DNA of 52,995 nt from JBBSBL01 sp038251325 (lineage in GTDB: Bacteria > Actinomycetota > Thermoleophilia > Solirubrobacterales > Solirubrobacteraceae), in assembly GCA_038251325.1 (NCBI GenBank), contig JBBSBL010000011.1:1-52995 (forward strand). The letters run 5' to 3'. Shown here piece by piece: positions 24,553-32,773 of the stretch (the stretch's first letter is position 1; every line of letters starts with the position of its first letter). The notes beneath the pieces were generated by a model, which was not told the origin of the DNA, did no database searches, and was given only the letters and a program-made list of their open reading frames with translations. The position numbers and the translations under genes are program-made.

Positions 24553-24939
24553 CTACCCGCCCGCCCGCTCGATGAGCTCGATCCGGTAGTCGTCGGGGTC
24601 GCGGACGAAGCACAGGCGCGACCCGCCGTCGCTCACCGTGTAGGGCTCGCGCTCGGGCTCGATGCCCTGCGCCGCGAGCCGCGCGAGCGTGCCGTCCAGA
24701 TCGTCCACGGCCAGGGCGATGTGCCCGTAGCCGGTGCCGGTCTCGTACGGCTCGTCGCGGTCGCGGTTCCAGGTGAGCTCGAGGCGCGGCTCCTCGCCGT
24801 CGCCCGGGAGGTTCATGAACACGTTGACGGCCTCGTCGCGGATCGGCAGCCGCCAGATCTCCTCGAAGCCGAGAGCCGAGTAGAAGGCGACCGACCGGTC
24901 GATCTCGAGGATGCGGTAGCACGTGTGGAGGAGTCGCAT
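24553..24939 (-). CDS. gloA: Glyoxalase I-like VOC protein
   Basis: 128 residues, the usual size of lactoylglutathione lyase. Two beta-alpha-beta-beta-beta modules provide the four metal ligands expected for GlxI: His5 (LLHTCYRI), a Glu in LELTWN, a His in GYGHIALAVDDLD and a Glu in YRIELIER. It isomerises the hemithioacetal of methylglyoxal and a thiol; in Actinomycetota the thiol would be mycothiol rather than glutathione (inference). It is divergent from a glyoxalase II-like MBL gene. Confidence 0.85.
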   Translation of the reverse strand: MRLLHTCYRILEIDRSVAFYSALGFEEIWRLPIRDEAVNVFMNLPGDGEEPRLELTWNRDRDEPYETGTGYGHIALAVDDLDGTLARLAAQGIEPEREPYTVSDGGSRLCFVRDPDDYRIELIERAGG

Positions 24940-24945
24940 GGGGTG

Positions 24946-24951
24946 AGCGTA
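24946..24951 (-). promoter_or_regulatory. -10 box of gloA-like gene (leaderless type)
   Basis: TACGCT on the minus strand, six bases before the ATG at 24939. Confidence 0.5.
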
Positions 24952-25002
24952 CCCGCCCTCCCCGGCGTCACTCCCGCGGGGCCGCCGGCCTCGTGGCGCC
25001 GC

Positions 25003-25008
25003 TAGCAT
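25003..25008 (+). promoter_or_regulatory. -10 box of MBL gene at 25016 (leaderless type)
   Basis: TAGCAT seven bases before the ATG. Confidence 0.5.
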
Positions 25009-25015
25009 CGCGGCC

Positions 25016-25762
25016 ATGATCCTCGAACGCTCCATGGCCGACCAGTGGCTGTCGAACACCTACCTCGTCGCCGACGAGCCCGGCGGGCGGTCGGTGCTGA
25101 TCGACGCGGGCGGGCCGGTGGCTCCGCTGCTCGAGGCGCTGGACGAGCACGACCTCACGCTCGACCGCGTTCTGCTCACCCATCACCACTACGACCACGT
25201 GGCCGAGCTCGACGCGGTGCTCGCCGCCCGGCCGGGCACCGAGGTGCTCATCCACCCCGCCGAGCGCGAGCACGTCCCCCAGGCCACCGGGACGATCGAG
25301 CCGGGCGACGTGATCGAGGCCGGCGGTCTGCGCATCGAGGCGATCCACACGCCCGGCCACACGGCCGGCATGCTCAGCCTCCTGGTCAACGGCAGCGACC
25401 TCTTCACGGGCGACACGCTCTTCCGCAACTCGGTCGGTGGCGTGCGGGCTCCCGGTCACACGACCTACGAGGACCTGAAGACTTCGATCATGGAGCGCAT
25501 CCTGCGCCTGCCGCCGGAGACGGTGATCCATCCCGGGCACACCGACCCGACGACGGTCGGCGAGGAGTGGGATGGCAACGCCTTCGTCCGCGTCTGGCGC
25601 GGGCTCGATCCCGAGGGCACCGAGTCCTGCACCGCGCTCGGCGAGCCCGCGACGCTCGTCCTGTTCGGCGACGACTACGACGGCGGCCACAAGGCGTGGG
25701 TCCGCTGGCCCGACGGCTCTGACGACATCGTCCCGGGGTCGCAGGTCGAGCGCGGCGGGTAG
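25016..25762 (+). CDS. MBL-fold hydrolase, glyoxalase II-like
   Basis: 248 residues. The metal motif THHHYDHVAELD (H-x-H-x-D-H) is followed by the further ligands in HTPGHTAGMLSLL, FTGDTLF and VIHPGHTDPTTVG, the complete hydroxyacylglutathione hydrolase-type set. The segment after the MBL domain (about residues 205-248, LVLFGDDYDGGHKAWVRWPDGSDDIVPGSQ) looks like a small beta-barrel add-on not found in GloB. Given the divergent glyoxalase I-like gene, thioester hydrolysis after methylglyoxal conversion is a sensible guess; related MBL proteins have other thioester or sulfur substrates. Confidence 0.85.
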   Translation: MILERSMADQWLSNTYLVADEPGGRSVLIDAGGPVAPLLEALDEHDLTLDRVLLTHHHYDHVAELDAVLAARPGTEVLIHPAEREHVPQATGTIEPGDVIEAGGLRIEAIHTPGHTAGMLSLLVNGSDLFTGDTLFRNSVGGVRAPGHTTYEDLKTSIMERILRLPPETVIHPGHTDPTTVGEEWDGNAFVRVWRGLDPEGTESCTALGEPATLVLFGDDYDGGHKAWVRWPDGSDDIVPGSQVERGG

Positions 25763-25799
25763 GTGGCGGTCGGGCAACCGCGCGCCCGGGCGGCGTGAC

Positions 25800-26462
25800 G
25801 TGGGCCCGCGGACGCGGCTCGTCCTGCTCGCGCTGGTCATCGGCGCCGCCTTCGCCGCACTGGCGCTGAGCGACGCGTTCTCCGCCGATCGGGTCCGCGA
25901 CTGGGCCCGGTCGTTCGGCGCCGTGGCGCCGATCGCGTTCGTCTTCATCTCCGCGGGGCTGACCTGCGCGCTCTTCCCCGGGCCGCTCCTCGCCGCCGCG
26001 AGCGGCCTGCTCTTCGGGGTGGCGCTCGGTACGCCGGTGGCGATCGTCTCGTCCACCCTCGGGGCGGTGCTGGCCTTCCTCATCGCGCGGCGCTTCGGCG
26101 CCTCGGCGGTGGAGGAGGTCTCGGGAGACCGGGTGCGCGTGTGGCAGGCGTGGATCGAGCGCCGCGGGTTCCTCGCCGTCCTCTACGCGCGGATCGCGCC
26201 GGCCGTTCCCTACACCCTCGTGAACTACGCGGCCGGCCTCACGCGCGTGCGCCTGCGCGACTTCACGCTGGCCACCGCGATCGGGATCACCCCGCGGGCC
26301 TTCGCCTACGTAGCGCTCGGCGGGAGCCTCGGCAATCTCGGCTCGCCGGAGTCGGTCGTGGCCGTGGCGGTCCTCGTCCTCATGGCGATCGGCGGCGGCC
26401 TCTTCGCCTGGCGCGAGCGGGCCCGGGAGCGCGCCGCCGGCGAGGTGCCGCCGCCGGCGTAG
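25800..26462 (+). CDS. TVP38/TMEM64 (VTT domain) membrane protein
   Basis: 220 residues, GTG start. A signal-like first helix (RLVLLALVIGAAFAALAL) is followed by the VTT core: LFPGPLLAAASGLLFGVALGTPVAIVSSTLGAVLAFLIAR, then GFLAVLYARIAPAVPYTLVNYAAGLTRVRLRDF, whose R-x-x-P-x-x-x-x-x-x-x-Y-x-x-G pattern is the family hallmark, and two more helices. DedA/VTT proteins act in membrane lipid homeostasis, possibly as lipid scramblases. The gene starts 37 bases after the MBL gene and may be cotranscribed; it converges on pyk with 25 bases between. Confidence 0.85.
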   Translation: MGPRTRLVLLALVIGAAFAALALSDAFSADRVRDWARSFGAVAPIAFVFISAGLTCALFPGPLLAAASGLLFGVALGTPVAIVSSTLGAVLAFLIARRFGASAVEEVSGDRVRVWQAWIERRGFLAVLYARIAPAVPYTLVNYAAGLTRVRLRDFTLATAIGITPRAFAYVALGGSLGNLGSPESVVAVAVLVLMAIGGGLFAWRERARERAAGEVPPPA

Positions 26463-26487
26463 GCGCGGCGCCGGACGCCCCTCGCCC

Positions 26488-27888
26488 CTACGCCGTCTGG
26501 ATCTGCAGCAGGCTCGTGGTTCCCGGACGGCCGCTCGGGAGCCCGGCGGTGATCCCGATCCGATCGCCGGCGCGGACCCACCCACGCTCCCGGGCGATCC
26601 GGGCGGCGTCGGCGATGAGCTCCTCGGTGACCCGGTGCTTGCGTTGGGAGGCCGCCTCGACGCCCCACATCAGCGCGCACCGGCGCACGGTCTCTCGGCC
26701 CGGTGACAGCGCGTAGATCGGCACCTTGGGCCGATGGGCGGAGATGAGCCGCACCGAGCGACCCGACAGCGTGGGGATGATGAGCGCGGCGAGGTCCAGG
26801 TCGCGCGCCGCCTCGCACGCGGAGTGGGCGACGGTATAGCTCGGGTCGCGTCGGTCGCGGCGCACCCGCGACTCGTTCCAGCGCTCGTAGGGCAGCTCGG
26901 GCTCGGTCGAGCGGGCGATCGCGTCCATCATCGCCACCGCCTCGACCGGGTGCGCGCCGATCGCCGACTCCTGGGAGAGCATCACGGCGTCGGTGCCGTC
27001 GAGGATCGCGTTGGCGACGTCCGCCACCTCGGCGCGGGTCGGGCGGGAGGCGGAGACCATCGAGTCGAGCATCTGGGTCGCGGTGATGCTCGGCCGCGCC
27101 AGGGCGCCGGCCAGTGCGAGCACGCGCTTCTGGACGATCGGCACGATCTCCAGCGGCAGCTCGATCCCGAGGTCCCCGCGCGCGACCATGACGCAGTCCG
27201 CCGCCTGGACGATCGCCTCGGCCCGCTCCACCGCCTGCGGCTTCTCGATCTTCGCGACCAGCGGCAGCCGGGTGTGGTCGCGCACCATCGCCACGTCCTC
27301 CGGCGTGCGCACGAAGGAGAGCGCGACGAGATCGACGCCGATCTCCTCGCCGAAGCGCAGCAGCTCGAGGTCGTCCTCGGGCACCGCCGGCAGCGCGGTC
27401 GTCTCTCCGGGCGTGTTGATCCCGCTGCGCGTCCCGACCGGCCCGCCGATCTCGACCCTCGTCTCGATGTCGCCACCGTGGATCGTCTCCACCCGAAGCC
27501 GGACTCCGCCGTCGGCGAGGTACACCGCCGCGCCCGGCTCGAGGTGCGCGGCGAGCTCGGGCCAGGACACCGAGACCGCGCGCCCGTCGCCCTCGAACTC
27601 CTCGCCGCAACGCAGGTCGAGCCGGTCGCCCGGCCCGAGCTCGACGACGCCGGCGGAGAGCGGTCCGATCCGCAGCTTGGGGCCGGGGAGGTCCTGCAGC
27701 ACGGCGACCGAGCGGCCGACCCGCCCGGCCGCCTCGCGGATGCGCCGGACGTTCTCGGCGTGCTCCTCGCGGGTGCCGTGGGAGAAGTTCAGCCGGGCGA
27801 CGTCGAGGCCGGCCTCGATCATCCGGACGAGCGTGTCCGGCTCGCGCGAGGCCGGCCCGATGGTGGCGACGATCTTCGTCCGGCGCAT
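26488..27888 (-). CDS. pyk: Pyruvate kinase
   Basis: 466 residues; makes pyruvate and ATP from phosphoenolpyruvate and ADP. The N-terminus RRTKIVATIGPASR is typical. The barrel includes ARLNFSHGTREEH, LQDLPGPKLRIG, the catalytic lysine region LPLVAKIEKPQAVE, the Mg/K site DCVMVARGDLGIELP and the nucleotide site ITATQMLDSMV. The C-terminal domain ends VRAGDRIGITAGLPSGRPGTTSLLQI. The small B domain lies at about residues 70-165. The ATG is preceded at seven bases by TAGCGT. Confidence 0.95.
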   Translation of the reverse strand: MRRTKIVATIGPASREPDTLVRMIEAGLDVARLNFSHGTREEHAENVRRIREAAGRVGRSVAVLQDLPGPKLRIGPLSAGVVELGPGDRLDLRCGEEFEGDGRAVSVSWPELAAHLEPGAAVYLADGGVRLRVETIHGGDIETRVEIGGPVGTRSGINTPGETTALPAVPEDDLELLRFGEEIGVDLVALSFVRTPEDVAMVRDHTRLPLVAKIEKPQAVERAEAIVQAADCVMVARGDLGIELPLEIVPIVQKRVLALAGALARPSITATQMLDSMVSASRPTRAEVADVANAILDGTDAVMLSQESAIGAHPVEAVAMMDAIARSTEPELPYERWNESRVRRDRRDPSYTVAHSACEAARDLDLAALIIPTLSGRSVRLISAHRPKVPIYALSPGRETVRRCALMWGVEAASQRKHRVTEELIADAARIARERGWVRAGDRIGITAGLPSGRPGTTSLLQIQTA

Positions 27889-27895
27889 GGCCCGG

Positions 27896-27901
27896 ACGCT
27901 A
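27896..27901 (-). promoter_or_regulatory. -10 box of pyk (leaderless type)
   Basis: TAGCGT on the minus strand, seven bases before the ATG at 27888. Confidence 0.5.
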
Positions 27902-27918
27902 CCGGGGCCGGCGGGAGG

Positions 27919-28290
27919 TCAAGGCGCCTCGACGTCGGGGAACCACTCCGCGCAGTGACGGCGCAGGGCGTCGCGGACGACGGTCCGCTCGGCCTCGGAG
28001 GCGAAGCGGTAGCGGGCCAGCAGGTCCTTCTGGCCCTCGATCGGGGCGCCGGCGATGACCCAGCGCACAGCCAGCCGCTCGAAGAGGAACTCCACCGCCC
28101 GGTGCCAGTCGTCCTCGCGCGCCGCCGCGGCGGCGCTGCGCTCCCCGGCGCGGACGGTCGCGTACTCCCGCCGGGTCGCGGGGCTCAGCACCCCGCGCAA
28201 CGTCAGGACATCGCCCGCGGCGTCGGTGTAGTCGGCGGTGGGTGCCGCCCGATCGTCCGTCCCCCGCCGCCGACGGCCCCGGCGGCCCAT
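27919..28290 (-). CDS. Hypothetical protein, 123 residues
   Basis: I do not recognise a family. The first ten residues are strongly basic (MGRRGRRRRG), and the rest is alpha-helical: VLTLRGVLSPATRREYATVRAG, AVEFLFERLAVRWVIAGAPIEGQKDLLARYR and FASEAERTVVRDALRRHCAEWFPDVEAP. It starts three bases after the stop of the SnoaL-MBL gene, so the two are almost certainly cotranscribed and may be translationally coupled. No signal peptide or membrane helix is seen. Confidence 0.65.
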   Translation of the reverse strand: MGRRGRRRRGTDDRAAPTADYTDAAGDVLTLRGVLSPATRREYATVRAGERSAAAAAREDDWHRAVEFLFERLAVRWVIAGAPIEGQKDLLARYRFASEAERTVVRDALRRHCAEWFPDVEAP

Positions 28291-28293
28291 CGC

Positions 28294-29520
28294 CTACGTC
28301 GTCGCCGCCGCGGTCTCCAGGGCCGAGCGCACATCGCCGCGCAGCGGGTCGGCATGCCCGGGCCACGCCGCCGCGGGCTCCATCGCCGCGAGCTTGCGCA
28401 CGCTCTCGCGCGCCTGCTCGGTGTCCTGGTTGAACGCCGCGTGCGGCAGGCGCGGCGCGCCCTTGCGGCCGGTCTGCGGATCGAGCGTATAGAAGCAGTC
28501 GCTGGTCAGGGCGAGCCGGTCGCTCTCGCGCCACAGCCCGATCATGCCGGGCGCGTGGCCCGGAAGGTGGATCACCCGGAAGCCGGCGATGTCGTCGCCC
28601 TCCTCGATCGTCCCCGTGATCTCCACCGGTCCCCCGTCCCACTGGCGCAGCAGCGCGGGCATGATGCGCTTGCCGATCGGGTTCAGCCGCTCGACGTGCA
28701 TGTAGTGCGCGCCGCCGTCGCCCTCCGCGTCGGCCCGCTCGGCGGGATGGCAGTAGACCGGCGCGCCGAGCCGCGCGGCGACTCCGCGGTGGTCGGCGTG
28801 GGCGTGGCCGAGCACCACGCGCCGGATGCCGCCGCCCCGAGCGCCCGCGGCCGCGACGGCGTTCGTCATCGCCTCGATGCCGGCGTCGAACAGCGTCAGG
28901 TGCCCGTCGTCCTCGATCAGGTAGACGTTCATCGTCTTCATCGGGAACCCGCCGCGCATGAGCCACACGCCCTCGGCGACCGGCTCCAGGTCGGAGGCGA
29001 TGCGGCGCTTGACCCGGGTGCCGCGGTTCATGAGCGCGGTCATCCGCTGCTCCTGGGTGCTCCCCGCGGCGGGCAGGACCCCGAGCTGCCGGGCAAGGTC
29101 GGCGCCGTCGAGGAAGGCGTCGTTGCGGGCGATGAGCCCGTCATCGATCGTCAGCAGGTCGAGGCCCTCGATCGCCACGCGCGCGCCCGTGGGCTCGATG
29201 CCCTGGAACGGCGCCCCGGCGAACGTGCCGGTGGCCGCCCAGCGGACCGTGCAGTGCCCGTCCGCCTCGATCCGGTCGAGCACCTCGATCGTGAAGTCCG
29301 GGAACGCGCCGAAGACCTCGCCGAAGTAGGTGCGCAGGCCGGCCGGCACGTCGAGATCCCGCTGCCCGACCAGCCGCTCCCGCCCGCCGGGCTGCCAGCA
29401 CGCGGCCATGCCGTCGAGGTCGTGGGCATCGATCGCCGCGAAGTAGCGGTCGACGACCTCCGCTGAGCCGTTCGAGCGGCCCTTGCGCTTGGTGATCTTC
29501 GGGGTCTCGGCGGGGGGCAT
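28294..29520 (-). CDS. SnoaL-like domain fused to MBL-fold hydrolase
   Basis: 408 residues. The N-terminal 145 residues form an NTF2/SnoaL-like domain (VDRYFAAIDAHDLDGMAACWQPGG, FPDFTIEVLDRIEADGHCTVRW, TIDDGLIARNDAFLD). A 35-residue linker leads to a metallo-beta-lactamase domain with GHAHADHRG as metal site and further ligands at HLPGHAPGMIGLW, LTSDCFYT and WPGHADPL. The reaction is unknown; the MBL half resembles hydroxyacylglutathione hydrolase-like proteins. A Shine-Dalgarno (AAGGAA, 29530-29525) precedes the ATG, and a TAGACT -10 lies about 27 bases upstream, so the mRNA has a leader, unlike most neighbours. It is divergent from another MBL gene. Confidence 0.85.
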   Translation of the reverse strand: MPPAETPKITKRKGRSNGSAEVVDRYFAAIDAHDLDGMAACWQPGGRERLVGQRDLDVPAGLRTYFGEVFGAFPDFTIEVLDRIEADGHCTVRWAATGTFAGAPFQGIEPTGARVAIEGLDLLTIDDGLIARNDAFLDGADLARQLGVLPAAGSTQEQRMTALMNRGTRVKRRIASDLEPVAEGVWLMRGGFPMKTMNVYLIEDDGHLTLFDAGIEAMTNAVAAAGARGGGIRRVVLGHAHADHRGVAARLGAPVYCHPAERADAEGDGGAHYMHVERLNPIGKRIMPALLRQWDGGPVEITGTIEEGDDIAGFRVIHLPGHAPGMIGLWRESDRLALTSDCFYTLDPQTGRKGAPRLPHAAFNQDTEQARESVRKLAAMEPAAAWPGHADPLRGDVRSALETAAATT

Positions 29521-29524
29521 GGCG

Positions 29525-29553
29525 TTCCTTCCCTCGGGTCCGGCGGCAGTCTA
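29525..29553 (-). promoter_or_regulatory. Promoter and Shine-Dalgarno of the SnoaL-MBL gene
   Basis: TAGACT (29553-29548) serves as -10 and AAGGAA (29530-29525) as ribosome binding site four bases before the ATG at 29520. Confidence 0.45.
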
Positions 29554-29608
29554 TGACGGTTGCCGCGGCCATGCGGACATCCCGCCCGTCGCGGCGGTGG
29601 CGCCGCAC

Positions 29609-29614
29609 TATGGT
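29609..29614 (+). promoter_or_regulatory. -10 box of MBL gene at 29622 (leaderless type)
   Basis: TATGGT seven bases before the ATG. Confidence 0.5.
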
Positions 29615-29621
29615 CCCGGCG

Positions 29622-30638
29622 ATGCCGAGTACCGCCCGCCGGCGGGAGCTCGGGCGGGGCGAGCGCGTGCTCCCCGGCCTGTGGCGCCTGCGCCTGCCGC
29701 TGCCGTGGCCCGGCGTGCCGCACGGGAACGCGTGGGCGATCGCGGCCGGCGACGGGATCGTCCTCGTCGACACCGGCATGCACGAGCCGGGCTCCCTCGC
29801 GCAGCTCGAGCGGGCGCTCGACCAGGTGGGGCTGCGGCTGGAGCACGTCCGCCTGCTCGTCTGCACCCACGCCCACTCCGACCACTACGGCCAGGCTGCG
29901 CCGATCATGGCCGCGGCCGGCTGCGAGCTTTGGATGCACCCCGCCCACGCCCACGTCACCTCGCAGGCCGCCGATCCCGACCAGGCGCTCGAGCGCCGGC
30001 TCGAGGTCGCGCGCGCGAGCGGCGTGCCGGAGGAGGCCCTGCGCCGCACCCGCGAGCAGCGCAAGGGGCAGGGCTACGGCATCGCCGAGATCGTGCTGCC
30101 CGATCGCGACCTCGTCGACGGGACGACGTTCGAGACCGACCTCGGGACCTGGACCACCGTGGAGACCCCGGGGCACGCGCCCTCGCACGTCTCGCTCTTC
30201 CAGCCCGAGCGGCGGCTGCTCATCTCCGGCGACCACCTGCTCGGGCGCATCTCGCTCTACTACGACCACGGCTGGACGCCCGACCCCGCCGGGGAGTTCC
30301 TGGGCTCGCTGGATCGGGTCGACGACCTCGACGCGCGCCTGTGCCTGGCGGGCCACGGGCGTCCGTTCACCGACGTCCGGGCCCACATCGAGGCCAACCG
30401 TGCGCTCGTGGGCGAGCGGGTGGCGGCGGTCGAGGCGGCGCTGCGCGGGAACGGCGGCCGGACGGCCTACGAGATCGTCCCGGAGGTCTACGGCGAGCCG
30501 ATCACGCCGTTGAACGCGCACTGGTGGCTGTCGGAGACGCTCGTCTACCTCACCCACCTCGAGGTCGCCGGCCGCGCCCGGCGGGTCGTGGCGGACGGGG
30601 AGCCGGAGCGCTGGGAGCCGGCTCGGCGCGCCGCCTAG
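29622..30638 (+). CDS. MBL-fold metallohydrolase
   Basis: 338 residues. The metal site is CTHAHSDHYGQ, with further ligands in ETPGHAPSHVSLF, ISGDHLLGRI and CLAGHGRPFTD. An insertion between the first and second ligand groups (about residues 125-175, DQALERRLEVARASGVPEEALRRTREQRKGQGYG) forms a helical lid. The C-terminal 80 residues are helical (YEIVPEVYGEPITPLNAHWWLSETLVYLTHLEVAGRARRV), resembling the winged-helix tail of LACTB2-like MBL proteins. Substrate unknown. The TAG stop is also the first half of the metF -10 box, ten bases before the metF start. Confidence 0.87.
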   Translation: MPSTARRRELGRGERVLPGLWRLRLPLPWPGVPHGNAWAIAAGDGIVLVDTGMHEPGSLAQLERALDQVGLRLEHVRLLVCTHAHSDHYGQAAPIMAAAGCELWMHPAHAHVTSQAADPDQALERRLEVARASGVPEEALRRTREQRKGQGYGIAEIVLPDRDLVDGTTFETDLGTWTTVETPGHAPSHVSLFQPERRLLISGDHLLGRISLYYDHGWTPDPAGEFLGSLDRVDDLDARLCLAGHGRPFTDVRAHIEANRALVGERVAAVEAALRGNGGRTAYEIVPEVYGEPITPLNAHWWLSETLVYLTHLEVAGRARRVVADGEPERWEPARRAA

Positions 30639-30641
30639 ACT
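30636..30641 (+). promoter_or_regulatory. -10 box of metF overlapping the upstream stop codon
   Basis: TAGACT seven bases before the ATG at 30649; its TAG is the stop codon of the MBL gene. Confidence 0.5.
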
Positions 30642-30648
30642 CCTCCGG

Positions 30649-31572
30649 ATGCGCATCGACCGCATCCTGCGCGCCAGCGAGGACCCGATCTTCTCCTTCG
30701 AGTTCTTCCCGCCGAAGACCGAGGCGGGCGAGCGCAACCTCTTCGAGGCGATCGCCGCGCTGCGGCCGCTCGAGCCCGCCTATGTCTCGGTGACCTACGG
30801 CGCGGGCGGCTCGACGCGGGACAAGACGATCGAGATCGTCACCCGCATCCGCGAGGAGCACGGCCTGGAGGCGATGGCGCACTTCACCTGCGTCGGGGCG
30901 ACCGTGCCCGAGCTGCTCACGACGCTCGACGAGCTCGCCCACATCGGGCTGGACAATGTGCTCGCGCTGCGCGGCGATCCCCCGCAGGGTCAGGAGGAGT
31001 GGACCAAGACCGAGGGCGGCCTCGAGTACTCACGCGAGCTCGTCGAGCTGATCCGCGGCGACTATCCGTTCGCGATCGGCGCGGCGTGCTTCCCCGAGAC
31101 CCATATCCACGCGACGAGCGCCGAGGACGATCTGCGCCACCTGAAGGAGAAGGTCGACGCCGGGGTCGACTTCCTCGTCACCCAGCTCTTCTTCGACAAC
31201 GCCAGCTACTTCGACTTCGTCGAGCGGGCGCGGGCGATCGGGATCGAGGCGCCGATCGTGCCCGGCGTGCTGCCGATCACGAACATCGCCCAGCTCACGC
31301 GCATCACCGCGATGTGCGGCGCGACGATCCCGCCCGGCCTGATGGAGGAGCTCGAGCTCCGCGCGGAGGACCCCGACGCGGTCCTCCAGCTCGGCGTCGC
31401 CTACGCGACGTTGCAGTGCGCCGAGCTGCTGGCGGCCGGCGCGCCCGGGATCCACTTCTACACGCTCAATCGCTCACCGGCGACCCGCGCGATCCTCTCG
31501 GCGCTGCGGCTCCAGCGGCCGTGGGACCGCCGGCCTGGCGTGGAGCACACCGGCGCGACCGCGCGCGTGTAG
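30649..31572 (+). CDS. metF: Methylenetetrahydrofolate reductase
   Basis: 307 residues, the usual length of bacterial MetF. It reduces 5,10-methylene-THF to 5-methyl-THF for methionine synthesis. Visible signatures are FSFEFFPPKTEAGERNL (the catalytic Glu region), SVTYGAGGSTRDKTIEIV, HFTCVGAT, NVLALRGDPPQG, ACFPETHIHA and DFLVTQLFFDN, ending GIHFYTLNRSPATRAIL. The FAD-binding barrel is complete. No other methionine gene is adjacent. Confidence 0.95.
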   Translation: MRIDRILRASEDPIFSFEFFPPKTEAGERNLFEAIAALRPLEPAYVSVTYGAGGSTRDKTIEIVTRIREEHGLEAMAHFTCVGATVPELLTTLDELAHIGLDNVLALRGDPPQGQEEWTKTEGGLEYSRELVELIRGDYPFAIGAACFPETHIHATSAEDDLRHLKEKVDAGVDFLVTQLFFDNASYFDFVERARAIGIEAPIVPGVLPITNIAQLTRITAMCGATIPPGLMEELELRAEDPDAVLQLGVAYATLQCAELLAAGAPGIHFYTLNRSPATRAILSALRLQRPWDRRPGVEHTGATARV

Positions 31573-31584
31573 AGCGATGCACCG

Positions 31585-32772
31585 CTACAGCCGCCGTCCG
31601 CCGAGCGCCAGCCCCGCCGCGAGGACGGCGGTGACCCCGCCCGCCACGAGCAGCGGTACGCGCCCGTCGCCGCCCCACGCGACGCCGGCCCAGATCCCGG
31701 CGACGAGCGCGCACCCGCCGGCCAGTCCCTGGAACGCCCCGAGCCCCGTGCCGAGCGCGGAGTCGGGCAGCAGATCCGACACCCACGCCTTGCCCACCCC
31801 GTCGGTCAGCGCGGTGTAGCCGCCGTAGAGCGGGAAGAGCACCCACACCCACACGCCCTCGTCGGCCAGGCCGAGACCGATGTAGGCCCCGGCGAACAGC
31901 GCGAGCCCGCCGGCGTAGACCAGCCGGCGCGGCACCCGGTCCGACAGCACGCCGGCCGGGTGGCTGAGGCCGGCGTAGCTCAGGTTGTAGAGCACGTAGG
32001 CGAGCACGATCGCCACGAAGCCGAGCCCGAGATCCTTGGCGCGGAGGATGAGGAAGGCGTCCGAGAAGTTCACGAGCCCGAACAGCGCGAGGAGCGCGAC
32101 GACCCGCCAGTAGCCGCGCGGCAGTTCGCGCAGCGGCACGAGCGGCGTCGCCGGCCCGTCGCCCCCGGCTTTCGGGCGCTCGCGGACGAGCGCCACGAGC
32201 GCGACGCTGATCAGGGCCGGGACGAAGGCGACGAAGAACAGCGGCCGCAGCTCGTGGTCGAGCGCCTCGTAGAGCCCGAGGCCGATCAGCGGCCCGACGA
32301 CGGCGCCGGCCGTGTCCGCGGCGCGATGGAAGCCGAAGGCGCGGCCGCGGATCTCCGGCGGCGTGTCCTGGGCGATGAGCGCGTCGCGCGGCGAGGTGCG
32401 GATCCCCTTGCCGACGCGATCGGTGAAGCGGGCGACGAGCACCAACGGCCACCCGCCGGCGAGTCCGATCACCGGCTTGGCCAGCGACGAGATGCCGTAG
32501 CCCAGCGCGATCATCGGCTTGCGCCGGAAGCGGTCGGAGAGCCGCCCGGAGATCGCCTTGCCGAGCGATGCCGTGCCCTCGGCGACGCCCTCGATCAGGC
32601 CGAGCACGGAGGGCGGGGCGCCGAGCGTCCCGGTGATGAAAAGCGGCAGGACCGGATAGACGAGCTCCGAGGCGGCGTCCTGGAAGAAGGAGACCGCGGA
32701 GACGACCTTCACGTTGCGGGGCAGTGGCGGTCGAGTCGGCTTCTCCGCGCTCACGGGGCCGGCCGCCGGCAC
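31585..32772 (-). CDS. Major facilitator superfamily transporter
   Basis: 395 residues with about 12 predicted helices. The loop 2-3 motif of MFS antiporters is present as GRLSDRFRRKPMIALGY, and a second copy follows helix 8 (GVLSDRVPRRLVYAGG). The segment TDRVGKGIRTSPRDALIAQDTPPEIRGRAFGFHRAADTAGAVVGP is typical of a poorly characterised family of multidrug/sugar efflux-like transporters in bacteria. Substrate unknown. The GTG at 32772 lies one base after the MOSC gene's stop, so the two are cotranscribed; an internal GTG at 32754 is an alternative start. Confidence 0.87.
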   Translation of the reverse strand: MPAAGPVSAEKPTRPPLPRNVKVVSAVSFFQDAASELVYPVLPLFITGTLGAPPSVLGLIEGVAEGTASLGKAISGRLSDRFRRKPMIALGYGISSLAKPVIGLAGGWPLVLVARFTDRVGKGIRTSPRDALIAQDTPPEIRGRAFGFHRAADTAGAVVGPLIGLGLYEALDHELRPLFFVAFVPALISVALVALVRERPKAGGDGPATPLVPLRELPRGYWRVVALLALFGLVNFSDAFLILRAKDLGLGFVAIVLAYVLYNLSYAGLSHPAGVLSDRVPRRLVYAGGLALFAGAYIGLGLADEGVWVWVLFPLYGGYTALTDGVGKAWVSDLLPDSALGTGLGAFQGLAGGCALVAGIWAGVAWGGDGRVPLLVAGGVTAVLAAGLALGGRRL

Positions 32773-32773
32773 C

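Noticed and set aside
26734..29466. A 910-codon plus-strand frame over pyk and the SnoaL-MBL gene
   Set aside because: It has no recognisable domain and crosses the gap between two well-supported minus-strand genes; shadow frame.
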